This document shows positions 43,512 through 56,806 of a stretch of DNA of 64,000 nt, piece after piece. Each line of letters starts with the position of its first letter. The first letter of the stretch is position 1. Origin of the DNA: Monomorium pharaonis (Eukaryota > Arthropoda > Insecta > Hymenoptera > Formicidae); assembly GCF_013373865.1 (NCBI RefSeq), contig NC_050470.1, positions 16,061,244-16,125,243 on the forward strand, given 5' to 3'. The notes under the pieces were generated by a model. That model did not search any database. It was not told where the DNA came from and saw only the letters and a list, made by a program, of their open reading frames with translations. Both the position numbers and the translations under genes were made by a program.

Positions 43512-44219
43512 TTTTTTTTTGTTTTACGTGGAAATGCATTTACGCATACCCTCGCCGCCGATGACTCACGGGCGAGGGTTATGTGGGACTCACGGGTTTG
43601 TGAGCGGGGAGGCTAGTCCTTCCCGCTCACGTGCAATACCCGTACTACCCACTAAACCCACCTCGGATGGCCAAGTCTGCGTGCACTGAGGGGCCCCCCC
43701 GGGAATCGCTGTCCAGCATAACTGCCGGAGGGCCCCCCCCACGCCGGTGCGCCACTTGGCGTCGCTTCGGGGGAGCGGGGCGAGCATCTTCCAAGTAGGA
43801 GAGCCCCGCTCCCCCGGTCGATCCGTTTGACTTGGACCGACCAGGCCCCAAAATCGGGGCGGGGGGAGAGATAGTTGCTCGTCTTCCCCGGCCACCACCA
43901 CTCTGTCCCCCTCTCTCCGCGACGTGTGGAGAAGAGGGACGGGGGACCGGTGTTGATATGATCCCCCGGGATACCACACTCGTCGGGGGGACAGGAGCAG
44001 ACGCGCCCCAGGCAGCCCCCGTCCCCCCGACGGCCCGCGCTGCTAGCAGCCACACACAAGTGGGGGGGGGCCGTGCCCAGGCCAATAGGCCTCGTGGCCG
44101 GACCGCCAGCGGGCGAATGTTTTCAGGGCCTGGAGGGAGGGTCGCGTTATACGGGCGTCCCTCCGGGCCGGCCTCCTCGCTCACTCACTCGAGCGCGCCG
44201 TCGACGCGCCCACTCCTAA
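43512..44219 (-). mobile_element. GC-rich retroposon (5'-truncated LINE end or SINE), 708 bp
   Basis: Flanked by a perfect 12-bp duplication and beginning on the plus strand with T(9-10), the complement of a poly(A) tail. Both are hallmarks of target-primed retroposition on the minus strand. The 3' end reads GTATGCGTAAATGCATTTCC then ACGTAAAACAAAA. The body is GC- and CpG-rich. Long frames on both strands reflect composition and have no recognised domain, although minus-strand frames could be the C-terminus of a LINE ORF2. It shares its 3' end with 37228-37610. Confidence 0.7.
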
Positions 44220-44524
44220 TCGTAATATACCCTGGTAAAAAAATTTCAGAATTTTTAAATTTTTTTCAGGATTTCTGATAAATGTTCCGATTTTTTACAA
44301 AAATTAGAACGTTTTTCAGAAAAATTTAAAAAATGAAAAATTCTGAATAATTTAGAAAAATTTTAAATATTTCTAAATATTTTTAAGAGTTTTTGAGTAT
44401 TGAAAAAAACTTGAACAAAAAATAAAAAATTTTAATTATTTCTACGGTAATTTTGTAAGAGAAAAAAGACTATACATGTTTCAGCCAAGACACAGTTGTA
44501 CCTGTTAAAGCATGTTTAATCTCT

Positions 44525-44572
44525 GTACCCAAAAAAACGGTCACCTATCAAAGTGACCGTTTTTTCGGGTAC
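44525..44572. repeat. Near-perfect 20-bp-stem hairpin
   Basis: GTACCCAAAAAAACGGTCAC and GTGACCGTTTTTTCGGGTAC separated by 8 bases. It lies immediately beside the reversed 5S-like module. Confidence 0.9.
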
Positions 44573-44574
44573 AT

Positions 44575-44702
44575 TAACCATCGCCTACGTTGCTTGACTT
44601 CGAAGATCGTACGTATCCTAACGTTTCGTGATGACCCATAAACACTTCTTGTTTATGCATACATATTTGTTATAGATCATTGCAATAGATGTTGTCAGAA
44701 GG
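44575..44702 (-). repeat. 5S-rRNA-derived module, copy 3 (truncated)
   Basis: The minus strand reads GTTTCATCCTTCTGACAACA through GTTATAACAAAT-type leader words to ACGATCTTCGAAGTCAAGCA and ACGTAGG, where it stops. It thus has the leader and A-box part of copies 1 and 2 but not the C-box half. Confidence 0.6.
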
Positions 44703-45249
44703 ATGAAACATATATGTATAGTTAACTTATATTTTTATAAATATAAAGTTTTACAGTTTTTTATTTATTTTTACATATGCACGCGAAATAGCATGTGGAA
44801 TAATTTATTAAAAAATCTCATTTTTTATAATTTTTTAGTATTGTTAATATGCCACATTGTTGATAAGTGTACTTTCTTTATGTCCTGATGTTTCAATCTA
44901 CACTTCTTACATTTACGCTTTTGTCACTCTTTCATTACATTGTAATTCACTTTCCCTTTACACATAATTCACGCTCCATAGTAGAACTAAAGGATATGAT
45001 GGGATATTATATGGATAGAATAGGATATCGTACGATATTAATAGAATATCTTATAATATTTTAAGATATCCTCTTAAAATATCGAAATATATTAATACAA
45101 AATTATATGATCTTAAGATATTTTACAATATCCTAAGATATTCTTATAGGATATCCCAGGTGCTATTCATTGGGATATCCGTAGGATCGCCATCGTCTGT
45201 TTGGAACAATTTGGGATATCTTCAGGATAAAGTGTGCTGTATGGGAAGC

Positions 45250-46328
45250 GTAAATGCGCTAACCTAACAAAAAATTCTATTAAAAACATGTTCTGAGACA
45301 CAAGAACCCTCTATTTTTTTAATTCCTCATTTAAAAAAAAAAGGAAATTTGTCGTATATTGGTCTATTTTTTTAACATTACCGAAATCTCCAGATTTATG
45401 CCAAAGTACCCAGATAACCAAACTTGCCAAAGCAAATAATATCATTGATAATATACTTGTCGCCAAATGGTCATCAAAAAATAAGCAAGGTCTGCGTAAC
45501 TCAGTTTGATTTAAAATTACTATCAAAAAGCAATTCGGCGTCAACTGAACTGCACTAACCTTGTTTCCTTTTGACCACAATTTACTGTCAAATAATACAA
45601 ACGTTACCAGCAAAACACGAGCTAATTGCGGACACAGATGCTATAATATTTCAAGTATCAAGTTTTGAACCAATTTGTTCCCAATTTGATGACAAATTGT
45701 TTACCAGGTATGTTCATATTTTGGAAAAAATAAGTACGGTTATAATCCACTTTCGGGCCACGATTAAACCTAATTTTACGTTTATTTTTCCAAATTAACC
45801 TTGTGCAACTAAAAATTGCGATTAGATATTCTATCTAATTCAAAGATTTTTTAATTATACTAATCAAATCTCTCAATTAGTTCCGTAGATATCCAGTTAC
45901 GCAAAAATAATTCTTACATAAGTGTTTCCACAGTAGGGTTACCACTTAGTTGTGGACTCCAAAATGGATTATATTAACCCACTTTAGGGTCCACGATTAA
46001 GTGGTGACCCTATAAAACTGTACTTATATTTCTCAAAGCAATATCATTATAATGCATGCAACATTAAAAACTACTTATACATACTTGAAAACGTTACTAT
46101 GTTAGTTAATATAACTTTATAATAACAATGACTTTTTGCTTACTGTGTTAATATAAGTGAAGCACTGTCTCCCTTCTTTAAATTTCTGCGCGTACCAAAA
46201 TAATTTTATTTAAGATATTTTCTTCCTTTGCATTCTCTTGAGGATGCTAAATCTCCAATTAAGCTGATTTGAGATTAACTCGCCGACAAAAATGTGCGAC
46301 TGCATATGCGTGAGAGAAGAAAATATGC
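45250..46328. other. Intron, nothing recognised
   Basis: AT-rich with no terminal repeats or domains recognised. Confidence 0.4.
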
Positions 46329-46337
46329 TCATTTTGA
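46329..46337. repeat. 9-bp target duplication of foldback copy E (left)
   Basis: TCATTTTGA here and at 48731-48739, perfect. Confidence 0.9.
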
Positions 46338-46746
46338 GAGAAACCTCATTTGCGCACAGTACAATTGGACACGTTGCAATTGCACATCGTGCTATTGGAC
46401 ACATAAAGTTGCACACCGTTCGATTGGACACGTTGCATTTGCGCACAGTTGCTTTTGGACACAACACATGCTATTGCAAAATTTTTAACACACACATGCA
46501 CATATTTATGTGAAATTTGTTATTAACTTTGTTAACTAAACATTTGTTACATTGAACAAGGTGCATTTGCGCACAATTCTTTTGCCCACAGTTTCTTTGC
46601 GCACAGTTAATTTGCACACAGTTTTTTTGCGCATAGTTCTTTTGCGCACAGTTCGTTTGCACACAGTTCTTTTGCGCACAGTTCTTTTGCGCACAATCAA
46701 GCGGATCGCATCTAGATATATAAATTTTGACTGTTGATACATCTAA

Positions 46747-46890
46747 AGGCCTGTATTCATAGTCCAATCTTATTTCAAAATCGTCTCAAGTAATGCTTAA
46801 GATGCTACTACGGCTCTGTGATTGGCTTATGGCATCTTAAGACAGTCTTTAAGATAATCTTAAATATAAGACCCGACTATGAAATCAGCC
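46747..46890. mobile_element. Harbinger-type MITE, 144 bp, nested in copy E
   Basis: TAA duplications (46744-46746, 46891-46893); ends AGGCCTGTATTCATAGTC and, reversed, GGCTGATTTCATAGTCGG. The inside is a further palindrome around CTTAAGATGCC. Comparison with copy D shows that the uninterrupted sequence existed before insertion. Confidence 0.85.
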
Positions 46891-47162
46891 TAAGAAGCGA
46901 CAACTCTTTTTGCGTGAAAAGTCGCAACCCATGTGGTACAGAAAATGCTTTGCACGCACGCACGCACGCACGCACACACGCACGCACACACGCACGCACA
47001 CACGCACACACACACAACACACACACACACACACACACACACAACAGGTGCAAGAGGGGCCTTCGGCCCCCCTCCCGCGCCCACCTCGTCCAAGTCGCTA
47101 ACCCATGTACATTGCAAACAAAATAAAGTTTACGTGTGTTTGCAGATTTCAAATACAATGTA

Positions 47163-48443
47163 TGGTCATAGACAAAAAGGTTGTCCAACTTTTTGTAATA
47201 AGTTTTGGAACCCACCTCATCATGTGTATATACTTATTTTATTACATTTTTACTTTATTAATCCTTCGAGATCACATTGGATGGTTACCACCCATCGCTT
47301 AAATTCAACACATTATATCTTTCCGATTTAAGAAAAAATGATACTAGTAAGGCCATTTAATGGTAATTCAAGGTTTTATCTACGTTCTTGTACTGTACTG
47401 TAACTGAAAATCGCGTTGGTTTGTTTTTGGCAGTCGTCCAAAAACAAGGTAAAGTGGTAGCCACCCCGTGTGTGACCTCCGTGTAAGTTTTTTCTGTTTT
47501 TTAGTGGTTCGAATTTTTGTGTTTTTTGTGGTCTAAAAAATGTAAAAGTATGATATAATATAGATTCTTATGCCTAGAATTTTTTTAAAATCTTTGTTAC
47601 TTTATTCTTCGGAAATATGCAGCATAATGGTCTATAATTTACGGCAGCAACCATATAAGATATTTTATAAAATGATGGACGGAATGATTTCAACAATGTT
47701 AATTCGGATGTCGAGAAAAATCATATTCAGAGCAATCTGTGGACGAAATGGACAGTGATCTTGAAAATGTAATGTTAGATTAACGCATTCTAACATAGCG
47801 TGCACGCGGTAGATCGCAATCTATTTTGGGAAGAAAAAATGGTTTTGCGTGGCATACAAAAAAGTGACGCTCAAGTAAATACTATCGTAACATGACTTTT
47901 CTATGAAAATACTTGTTTTTCAGTATGCTAAAATACTCTATGTGCAGTATGCAAAATAAATACTCTTTTTGAAAAAATGGTCAAAGACATATTTTTTTCC
48001 TTCAAATACAAGACTTGAATAATAAAAGTCTAAATTTTTAGCTAAAAATATTGAAAATTAAAAAAGTTATGATTTATTTTGTAAAAACTCTTTTTTCTAA
48101 TGTTGGAAGATTCAAAAATTTTGTTAGGTACAACGGTTTTAAATTTTTGCTTAAATAATATCAGAATACATTTTCCAAACATTCAAGTTTATCCATAAAT
48201 TTTTTTGTTACCATATCTTTGATAATTTTATAAATACAGCACTTTAAAAATGACGATGGGTGGTAACCACCCAGTGTGACTTCGACGTTAGAAAAAAGAA
48301 GTGTGACCTTAATATGCATGATTTTGCTGTTCTAATAATGCGTTACCGCAAATACCTGTAATGAGGATGTAATAACATAAATATATACACATAATGAGGT
48401 GGGTTCCAAAACTTATCACAAAGTCAACCTTTTTGTCCATGCA
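47163..48443. mobile_element. TIR element nested in copy E
   Basis: Left end contains GACAAAAAGGTTGTCCAACT and GTTTTGGAACCCACCTCAT. The right end reads ATGAGGTGGGTTCCAAAAC and CAACCTTTTTGTCC as its inverse. Inner inverted words GATGGTTACCACCCATCG / CGATGGGTGGTAACCACC. No transposase recognised. Exact ends and target duplication uncertain. Confidence 0.7.
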
Positions 48444-48739
48444 TGGGTTAACGAGAATATCTAGATGCGATCCGTTTGACTATGCGCAAAAGAACTGTGT
48501 GCAAAAGAACTGTGTTCAATGTAATAAATGTTTAATTAACAAAGTTAATAACAAATTTCACATGCGTGTGTACGTGTATTAAAAATTTTACAGAAGTATG
48601 TGTTGTGTCCAAAAGCAACTGTGCGCAAATGCAACGTGTCCAATCGAACAGTGTACAACTTTATGTGTTCAATAACACGGTGTGCTATTACAACGTATCC
48701 AATTGTACTGTGTGTCATTAAACCACTCCCTCATTTTGA

Positions 48740-49239
48740 CATGCGTTGAGTTAAATAATGCTCTACCCTATAAGAAAAATGCGCGTAATATATTCAAACT
48801 GGCAACAAATTTTTTTTCAAAAATTAATAGCAAATTGGCATCTGTTATTTCAGCAATATGCTTACAATTTGCTAGCAGAGTCTGCTAACAGAATCTGACA
48901 GCAGATTTGATGGCAGAAAACGAGTAGAATCGATAGAGTAGATTTGAGTAGAAACGAGTAGATTTGTAGCAAAATTAAGCAAAAATCATAAATCTTGCTC
49001 GATTACTGCCGCCAATCTGTTACGGCATAATCAACAAACTTTGTTATATCTTTGATGGCAATTTTCCGACATTTTCTGATATTATAGACTCTGTATATAA
49101 TTGGTAGCTTTTTGTTAACAACGATGGATAGCAGATATTTAATATGATTTTTTTTTGACAGATTTGGCTATCTGGGTATATTAATTAAATATCAGGTATA
49201 TTTGAAATTTGTAATGTTCCTCTTAATTGTTAGTTACTA
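48740..49239. other. Intron with degenerate CAGATT-rich repeat
   Basis: CTGCTAACAGAATCTGACAG-like words, related to 39300-39660. No gene. Confidence 0.4.
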
Positions 49240-49243
49240 TTAA

Positions 49244-50143
49244 GGGGGGCAAGTCATGTAACGCGCTGAAAATTGAGTGATTTTTTGGAATTTTGTTTGA
49301 GGAAATTATACAACCAATTCTTTTGAATTTTTCAGGGTATGTTATTGTAATATTGAACTACTAAAAAAATATTTTTTGACAGAAAAATAATATGTATTTT
49401 ATAAATAATAATAATGTAAATCTAATGCGTTGACGTTGAAGTCACTTGTCGGCGTGCAATGTAGAGCTGCTTGTATTCATCTGAAACAAAAAACCAAATA
49501 GATTTCTTTTTTGTACGGTTTGCGTTATCAATTGAACCTATTGTTAAAGAAAATAATGCAAAATTGTAAAAATGGCGACACATAGAAAAAAAAGTATTGA
49601 TTTTTACGAAAAATTTTCGTGTTAATTATGCAATAAAAATAATTTATTTAAACAATACAATTACAAATAAAGGTTCAATTTATGAGAAAAATATTTATCT
49701 AAATGTATGCACAAGGAGAACTCAATTGGATGAATAGTTTTTTAGTTATCTTGTACACCAATTTAAAAAAAGTAGTTTGGAGAAAAACGCGTTTAAAGTT
49801 CGAGTAACAAAATCGTGAAAAAATCGTAATTTATTTTAACTTACCGCAGTTTTTTGCTAATCTGCGATTCCAGGGCCATAGAGCAGATCTTCCTGTTTTT
49901 TGAACATTATTCTAACACAGCCAGGTTAACATTTATTACAGAGGGATCGAAAGACTGAGTTTCCGACTCGTCTACATAAGTGCTCCGCCCAATTCGACCG
50001 TTCACTTTTCGACGAAAATAACATAGAAGGAACTCTCAAATCGGTTTCTACTATTTTTTTTTATATTCTAAGGAAAATTTCCTATAAATTTAAGCAAGAA
50101 AAAAAAATTGCTAAAAAATTTCGATTTACATGACTTGCCCCCC
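49244..50143. mobile_element. TTAA-target MITE, 900 bp
   Basis: Perfect TTAA duplications (49240-49243, 50144-50147) and ends GGGGGGCAAGTCATGTAA / TTACATGACTTGCCCCCC. Non-coding interior. TTAA targets point to piggyBac- or Kolobok-type mobilisation. It stops about 95 bp before the exon e acceptor. Confidence 0.88.
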
Positions 50144-50239
50144 TTAACTCACATAGGTTTTTATTATTTTTTTCTGGTTACTGAAAATTAATTATTTTTT
50201 GCTTAGAGCTTTTTTGAAGAGATTAGATTTTTGTTGCAG

Positions 50240-50707
50240 ACAGTGTTAACTCATTGAACAGTACGATGACGTCTTCAAGAAACAAATTGGGTCTTGTTTT
50301 GGCAAAGTCAGAAAGCAACAGTCCCCAGACCCCCGAATTTAAACAAAGCAGTCCCTTTTATGCGGAACCAGCAGACGCTATTGTTCAAAGCACCATTATA
50401 ATTCCAAGAAGACGACTGATCAAAAATAATTCGACAATGAATAAATACCGACACAGTGAACCAGATTGGTTACAAACTTCTAATAATGTTAACCAATTGC
50501 ATTCTATTGATTGCTGGGCGGAGTTCTCTGAAGAGGAGGATAAAATGCCATTAATCTCGTCGTCAGTCGATAATTTAGCAAAAAGATTGACTCAAACCAA
50601 GGAGACAAAGAAAATTCCACGAGCAAAGCCTGTCCAACCACCGAAGATTAAGACCAAAATAATTAATGATACTTTTTGGGCAGTAGATTCCAGTTGGGAA
50701 TTTATCG
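50240..50707 (+). CDS. spri: Host gene exon e (sprint/RIN linker)
   Basis: Acceptor TTTTTGTTGCAG|AC, donor TTTATCG|GTACGTTC. The last base of exon d plus AC gives Tyr, then SVNSLNSTMTSSRNKLGLVL, SESNSPQTPEFKQSSPFYAE, STIIIPRRRLIKNNS, IDCWAEFSEEEDKMPLISSS and a C-terminal FWAVDSSWEFIG. It ends in phase 1. SP/TP sites and an acidic SEEED patch continue the linker character. The aromatic end may begin the RH-domain-proximal region. The downstream partner exon is outside the window. Reading on into the intron adds only T-rich low-complexity residues. Confidence 0.78.
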
Positions 50708-50861
50708 GTACGTTCTATATATTTAACAAAATAAAAAATTTTACGATTATATTCATCGAAGTATTGTTCATTAGATTTTCAATTCGAAGTTATGAAATAT
50801 TTATTATATTATATATTATTTATAAATATGTAACGATACTGCATAATGGGTCAAAGAGAAA

Positions 50862-51545
50862 CAGGAAGGGTAATATGGCCACCACAAAAATAAATGTAAA
50901 AAAATTGGTTTTGTTTAAAAAAGTCACAGTATTTTGAAAAATGTTAGAAACATATATATTATATAAAATAAGTTATTATGTCAAAAAGGTGATTTTTATT
51001 TACATTTAATAAAAGTTAAATAAAAATAACCTTGAATCTAAAGAACCTTATTTATTTAAAGAATTAAAAAAAATTAACAATCTTAAATTAAGCTTTTAAT
51101 CGATTTATCGAAGAATTTTGTCGATATGGAGGTCTCGAAAGTGACCATATTACTAGCACACTTAGATGACCATATTGGCAACATCCTATATCATCGTTTA
51201 AATTTGTATAATTTGAAATATATACAGCCGAATAAAGAGTTAAATAATAAGAAAATACTCAAGTATACATACATTTGGATGATAATGCAGTTAAGTTTAA
51301 AAAGAATGAGGAAGTATGTGTAATTCAATGTTAAAATGTACCTTAAAAAATTTTCAAAATTCTTAGACGTAAAAATGCCTTATAACAAATGTTGACTGTT
51401 GTGTATTGTCATATTAGCATCATTATATAACAGTAGGCTATTAAACAAATGATATCATAAATAATTACTAGAATTCGTCCGCTAATAACGGAGAATAATG
51501 TGGGTGGCCATATTATCTGCACTGGCCATATTACCACCTTCTCCT
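50862..51545. mobile_element. Probable MITE with TAATATGGCC ends
   Basis: GGAAGGGTAATATGGCCACC at the left and, reversed, GAGAAGGTGGTAATATGGCC at the right, with an extra internal GTGGCCATATTA copy. Interior AT-rich. Confidence 0.5.
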
Positions 51546-51710
51546 CTATATAACAAATAACAACAAATATATGAAATTTAGGTTATGCTAAGCTTACCCA
51601 CTGTAACAAGAGGAAGTATCCCACTAATGGCAGCCAACCAATCCACAGTCCGCAAGTCGATGACTTATCCCTTACTAGAAAATCTCTAGTGTAGCCTAGC
51701 CTAGAGACAC

Positions 51711-51850
51711 GGGGTGCATTCAGTAGCACAACCGCTCACTGAGCGGCAAAGTAGCAATTGAAGATGATTGGGTCTTACCTTTGGATCCAACAAATCACCT
51801 TCAATTGCTACTTAGCCGCTCAGTGAGCGATTGCACTCCTGGATGCACCC
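51711..51850. mobile_element. Palindromic MITE, about 140 bp
   Basis: GGGGTGCATTCAGTAGCAC / TGGATGCACCC ends, with inner CCGCTCACTGAGCGG pairs and AGTAGCAATTGAAG / CTTCAATTGCTACT. It sits in the left outer arm of the large palindrome and is absent from the right arm. Confidence 0.8.
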
Positions 51851-52183
51851 ACTCTGAGGGAGAGAGCGGCAAACTTGTCACATGACCGCGTCTCTTCTGA
51901 TTTGTCCTGGTCGTTATGGACCTCGGCCAATTAGAATATCGATATAAACAGTTATTTCCAGTGAATCATATAATAAATACCGACTTGAGACAGGTTAAGA
52001 TACATTAATTCCAACCAGGACGGATATTGCTTGACTAAGTTAGGTAAAGATCCTGGAGCGCAACACCTACCGCATTTTACATTATGCACACAATAGAAAA
52101 ATATGTTAATAATATGTATATTTGTAGTCTCATTTTATGTATATAAAACTGAAATGACAAAAAGTCTATTAAAATTAATAACA

Positions 52184-52990
52184 CAGGCACATTAAAAAAA
52201 TGGTTCGGCGGACCAGATTAGTCAATCCTTATGTATTTTGACCCGCTGAATCCAAATCCAAAGTTAAAATTGTTAAATTGGCTCATTTCTTCTTAACCTA
52301 AAAATTTTTTTTTTAAATATTGGTCCGGCGGATCAGACTAGTCTATCCTTATATAATTTGACCCGTTGAATCAGTATCCAAGGTTAGAATTGCTGAATTG
52401 GTTCATTTTTTCCTAACCTAAAAAAACACCTTGTAAAAGCAGTTTGGATCATAAATGTATAATCCAGAGGGTGCAGGCTTGCGTAATCACATTACCTGGG
52501 AAAAGTTACGTTAAAATACGTATGACAAATCTGGGCTTCTGTGAATAAATAGTGCAGAAAATTCACTTTCCTTTTCTATTATATCTAACTCTTTCATTCT
52601 CAAAAGTTCCAATTTTAACCTTAAATTTGGATTCAGCGGGTCAAAATACATAAGGATAGACTAGGCTAATCCGCCAAACCAACATTTCAAACTTTTTTTT
52701 TAGATTCGGAAAAAATGAACCAATTCAGCAATTCTGACCTTGAATTTTTTTTTGAGTTTAGGATATAAGAACTAACTTTGCAATTCTGACCTTGGATTCA
52801 GCAGGTCAAAATACATAAGGATTGACTAGTCTAGTCCGCCAGACCAACATTTAAAAAAAGTTTTTTTTGAGGTTATGAAATATGAGCTAACTTTCCAATT
52901 CTGATCTTGGATTCGGATTCAGCGGGTCAAAATACATAAGGATTAACTAGTCTGATCCGCCAAACGAACCACTTTTTTTTTGTGTGCCTG
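52184..52990. mobile_element. Foldback element with repeat units of about 110-130 bp
   Basis: Ends ACACAGGCACATTAAAAAAA and, reversed, CACAGGCACACAAAAAAAA. Two units on the left and three inverted on the right, each with CGGCGGACCAGA, ATCCTTATGTATTTTGACCC and GAATTGGTTCATTTTTTCCT-like words. Confidence 0.75.
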
Positions 52991-52999
52991 TGTACCTAC

Positions 53000-55567
53000 T
53001 CGGCAATGTTGTTGAAATATTGTAATATTTGAAAATAGTACATAAATATTTCGTTAATATTTTAATTGTAACTTTGCATGTGAAATATTTCAAAAATAAA
53101 TCTGCACCATATTTTTATAATAATGCAAATGCAATATTTCTGAAATCTTTGAGAGAAGATAAAAAAGTTTGCTTTGATATTTGTATGACTCTGTAATATT
53201 ACAAAAGAAATGTGACAAATGCATTATTTCAAAAATATTTCTGGAAAATTATAAAGTAATACCAATATTTTTTCCACAATGAATATTTCTGCAAAATATC
53301 AAACGCAACATTGCATTTAAAGTATTTCTCAAATTTTCTGAACGATTGTGTAGGTAATAAAAATTTAAATTGCTGAAAATGAATTTCTGCAATACTGCAC
53401 AAGAAATATTGCAAATATAATGATTTAGAAACATTTCTGAATGTTTAAAATTGACATAAAAACATATTCTGTATATAATTATATAGTTAATAATAACATT
53501 AAAGTATAAATGAAATAAACAATAAAAAAATACCTTATTTTAATGTGCATATATTATTTTATTTAATACTTCATAAATATTTAATACTTTATTGCAATAA
53601 TTACTGAGATATTACCTTTTCAACGCTTACAGTTTCCTGGATGCGTTCTCATTCATATGAGTTAAAAAAATTAATATCTTAGTTACTATTGCAACATTGC
53701 AAAATAATATGAGACTTTTACTTCATCCTTTCTATCTTTCTAGCTATTGTACACTTTAGAGCATTTACTCTAAATATTTTTTTTTCTCATGTAACAAGTC
53801 TCTTTTTACGATATGTTACTTTTTTGTAATGTTATAAAATGAATTCTTTTTTTAATGTTACTAAAACAAAGTAGAGTTTTAAAAAATTATGACAAAATAG
53901 AAGTGTTCTGTTACAAATTTCTATAATAATACAAATCTATAAACCTTTATTAAAGTAAACCTTTATTAACATAATCAATGTATTAAACATTTTTTAAATA
54001 TGTTTTAAAACCGTTTGTATTACATAAAAATAAGATTGCTTACATTTAAAAAATATTATTGTAATACAATAATAATAATTAAAATAGGACTGATGAAACT
54101 GTCAAAAATAAATATACAAATAAGATCGCCTATATTGATCTATAACAGATCTTAATGCTAAAAAATTTTGGTATAATTTTTATTATTTCTAACTCATATA
54201 TATGAACTGTGCGTCTTGAAACAGTCACTAAATATAGACTAACAAGAATGCGACATAGTTCATAAGAAATAGTAAAAATTACACAAATTATTCAGTACCA
54301 AAACCCGCTATGAACCAATATAGGCAATTTCACATTTAACAATTTCATCGATCCTGTTTTAATTATTATTATATTACAATAACATTTTTTAAGTGTATCT
54401 GCAATTACTTGGATAAAATATATTTAAGATATTTTTCTGAAATGTTTCTGCTATCTGTATAGATATGTTTCAAAAATATTTCAGTAATATCGAAATATTA
54501 CTAAAATCTTTCAAAAAGATTGCACTTGAAATGATCGCGGACATTGAAACATTGCAGAAGTGTTGCAGGAATAGTCGTGAAATATTTCTGTGATATTGCT
54601 GTATACAGTGTGACATTTCAAATAAAATATTTTAGGAACATTACATGCCGAGTGGGATAATTATTACTTCCTTTCTATAGCAGAAACATTTCAGAAAAAT
54701 ATCTTAAATATATTTTATCCAAGAAATTGCAGATAAACTTAATAAATATTATTGTAATATGTTTAATAATAATAATTAAAACAGGATCGATAAAATTGTT
54801 AAATGTGAAGATAAAAATGAAATTGCCTATATTGGTTTATAGCAGGTTTTGGTACTGAATAATTTGTGTAGTTTTTACTATTTCTTATGAACTATGTCGC
54901 ATTCTTGTCAGTTTATATTTAGTGACTGTTTCAAGACCGATAAAATGCGCACAGTTCATATAAATAAGTTAGAAATGATAAAAATTATACTAAAATTTTT
55001 TAACACCAAGATCTGTTGTAGATCAGTATAGGGCCTATAGGCGCTTTTATTTGTATATTTATTTTTGACAGTTTGATCGATCCTATTTCAATTATTATTA
55101 TTGTATTACAATAATATTTTTTAAATGTAAGCAATCTTATTTTTATGTAATACAACAGTTTTAAAATAAATATATTTAAAAAATGTTTAATACATTGATT
55201 ATGTTAATAAAAGTTTACTTTAATAAAGGTTTATAGATTTGCATCATTATAGAAATTTATAATAGAACAATTCCATTTTGTTATAATTTTTTAAAACTTT
55301 ATTTTGTTTTAGTAACATTAAAAAAAGATATTCATTTTATTACATTACAAAAAAGTAATATATCGTAAAAAGAGACTTGTTACATAAGAAAATAATAAAA
55401 AAAGATAAATAAATATATAGAGTGAATGCTCTAAAGTGTACAATAGCTAGAAAGATAGGAAGGATTGAAGTAATAGTCTCATATTATTTTGCAATGTTGC
55501 AATAGTAACCAAGATATTAATTTTTTTAACTCAAATGAATGAGAACGCATCCAGGAAACTATAAGTG
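53000..55567. repeat. Inner inverted arms and spacer of the large palindrome
   Basis: Rich in GAAATATTTC words. The arms cross near 54575. Examples: TAGCTATTGTACACTTTAGA (about 53741) against TCTAAAGTGTACAATAGCTA (about 55430); AGTTTCCTGGATGCGTTCTC (about 53630) against GAGAACGCATCCAGGAAACT. Confidence 0.85.
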
Positions 55568-55576
55568 TTGAAAAGG
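55568..55576. repeat. 9-bp target duplication of foldback copy F (left)
   Basis: TTGAAAAGG here and at 56807-56815, perfect. Confidence 0.92.

Positions 55577-56806
<1,230 letters not shown>

Larger units (their letters stand above)
43308..45245. mobile_element. Foldback-type element with GATATCC subrepeats
   Basis: Ends CACACAGCTCACTTTATCCT and, reverse complement, CCATACAGCACACTTTATCC. Subterminal zones 43330-43510 and 44975-45230 are full of GGATATCC/GATATC units in inverted arrangement. The interior is interrupted by the GC-rich retroposon (43512-44219), a hairpin and a reversed 5S-like module. Confidence 0.65.
46338..48730 (-). mobile_element. Foldback-like element, copy E (with two nested insertions)
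   Basis: Arms (46345-46735 and 48450-48730) share unit sequences with copy D (TTTGCGCACAGTTC, ATTGGACACGTTGC), so D and E form a subfamily. The right end is ACCACTCCC. The core at about 46905-47103 contains TGTGGTACAGAAAATGCTTT, a (CGCA)n/(CA)n run (46951-47043) and the C-rich complement of the G-tract. A Harbinger MITE (46747-46890) and a TIR element (about 47163-48443) interrupt it. Perfect 9-bp duplication. Confidence 0.88.

Noticed and set aside
43590..44278. Frames of 129-179 codons on both strands of the GC-rich block
   Set aside because: Composition-driven; the block is a retroposon with a 12-bp duplication. A LINE C-terminus remains possible but I saw no RT or zinc-knuckle motif.
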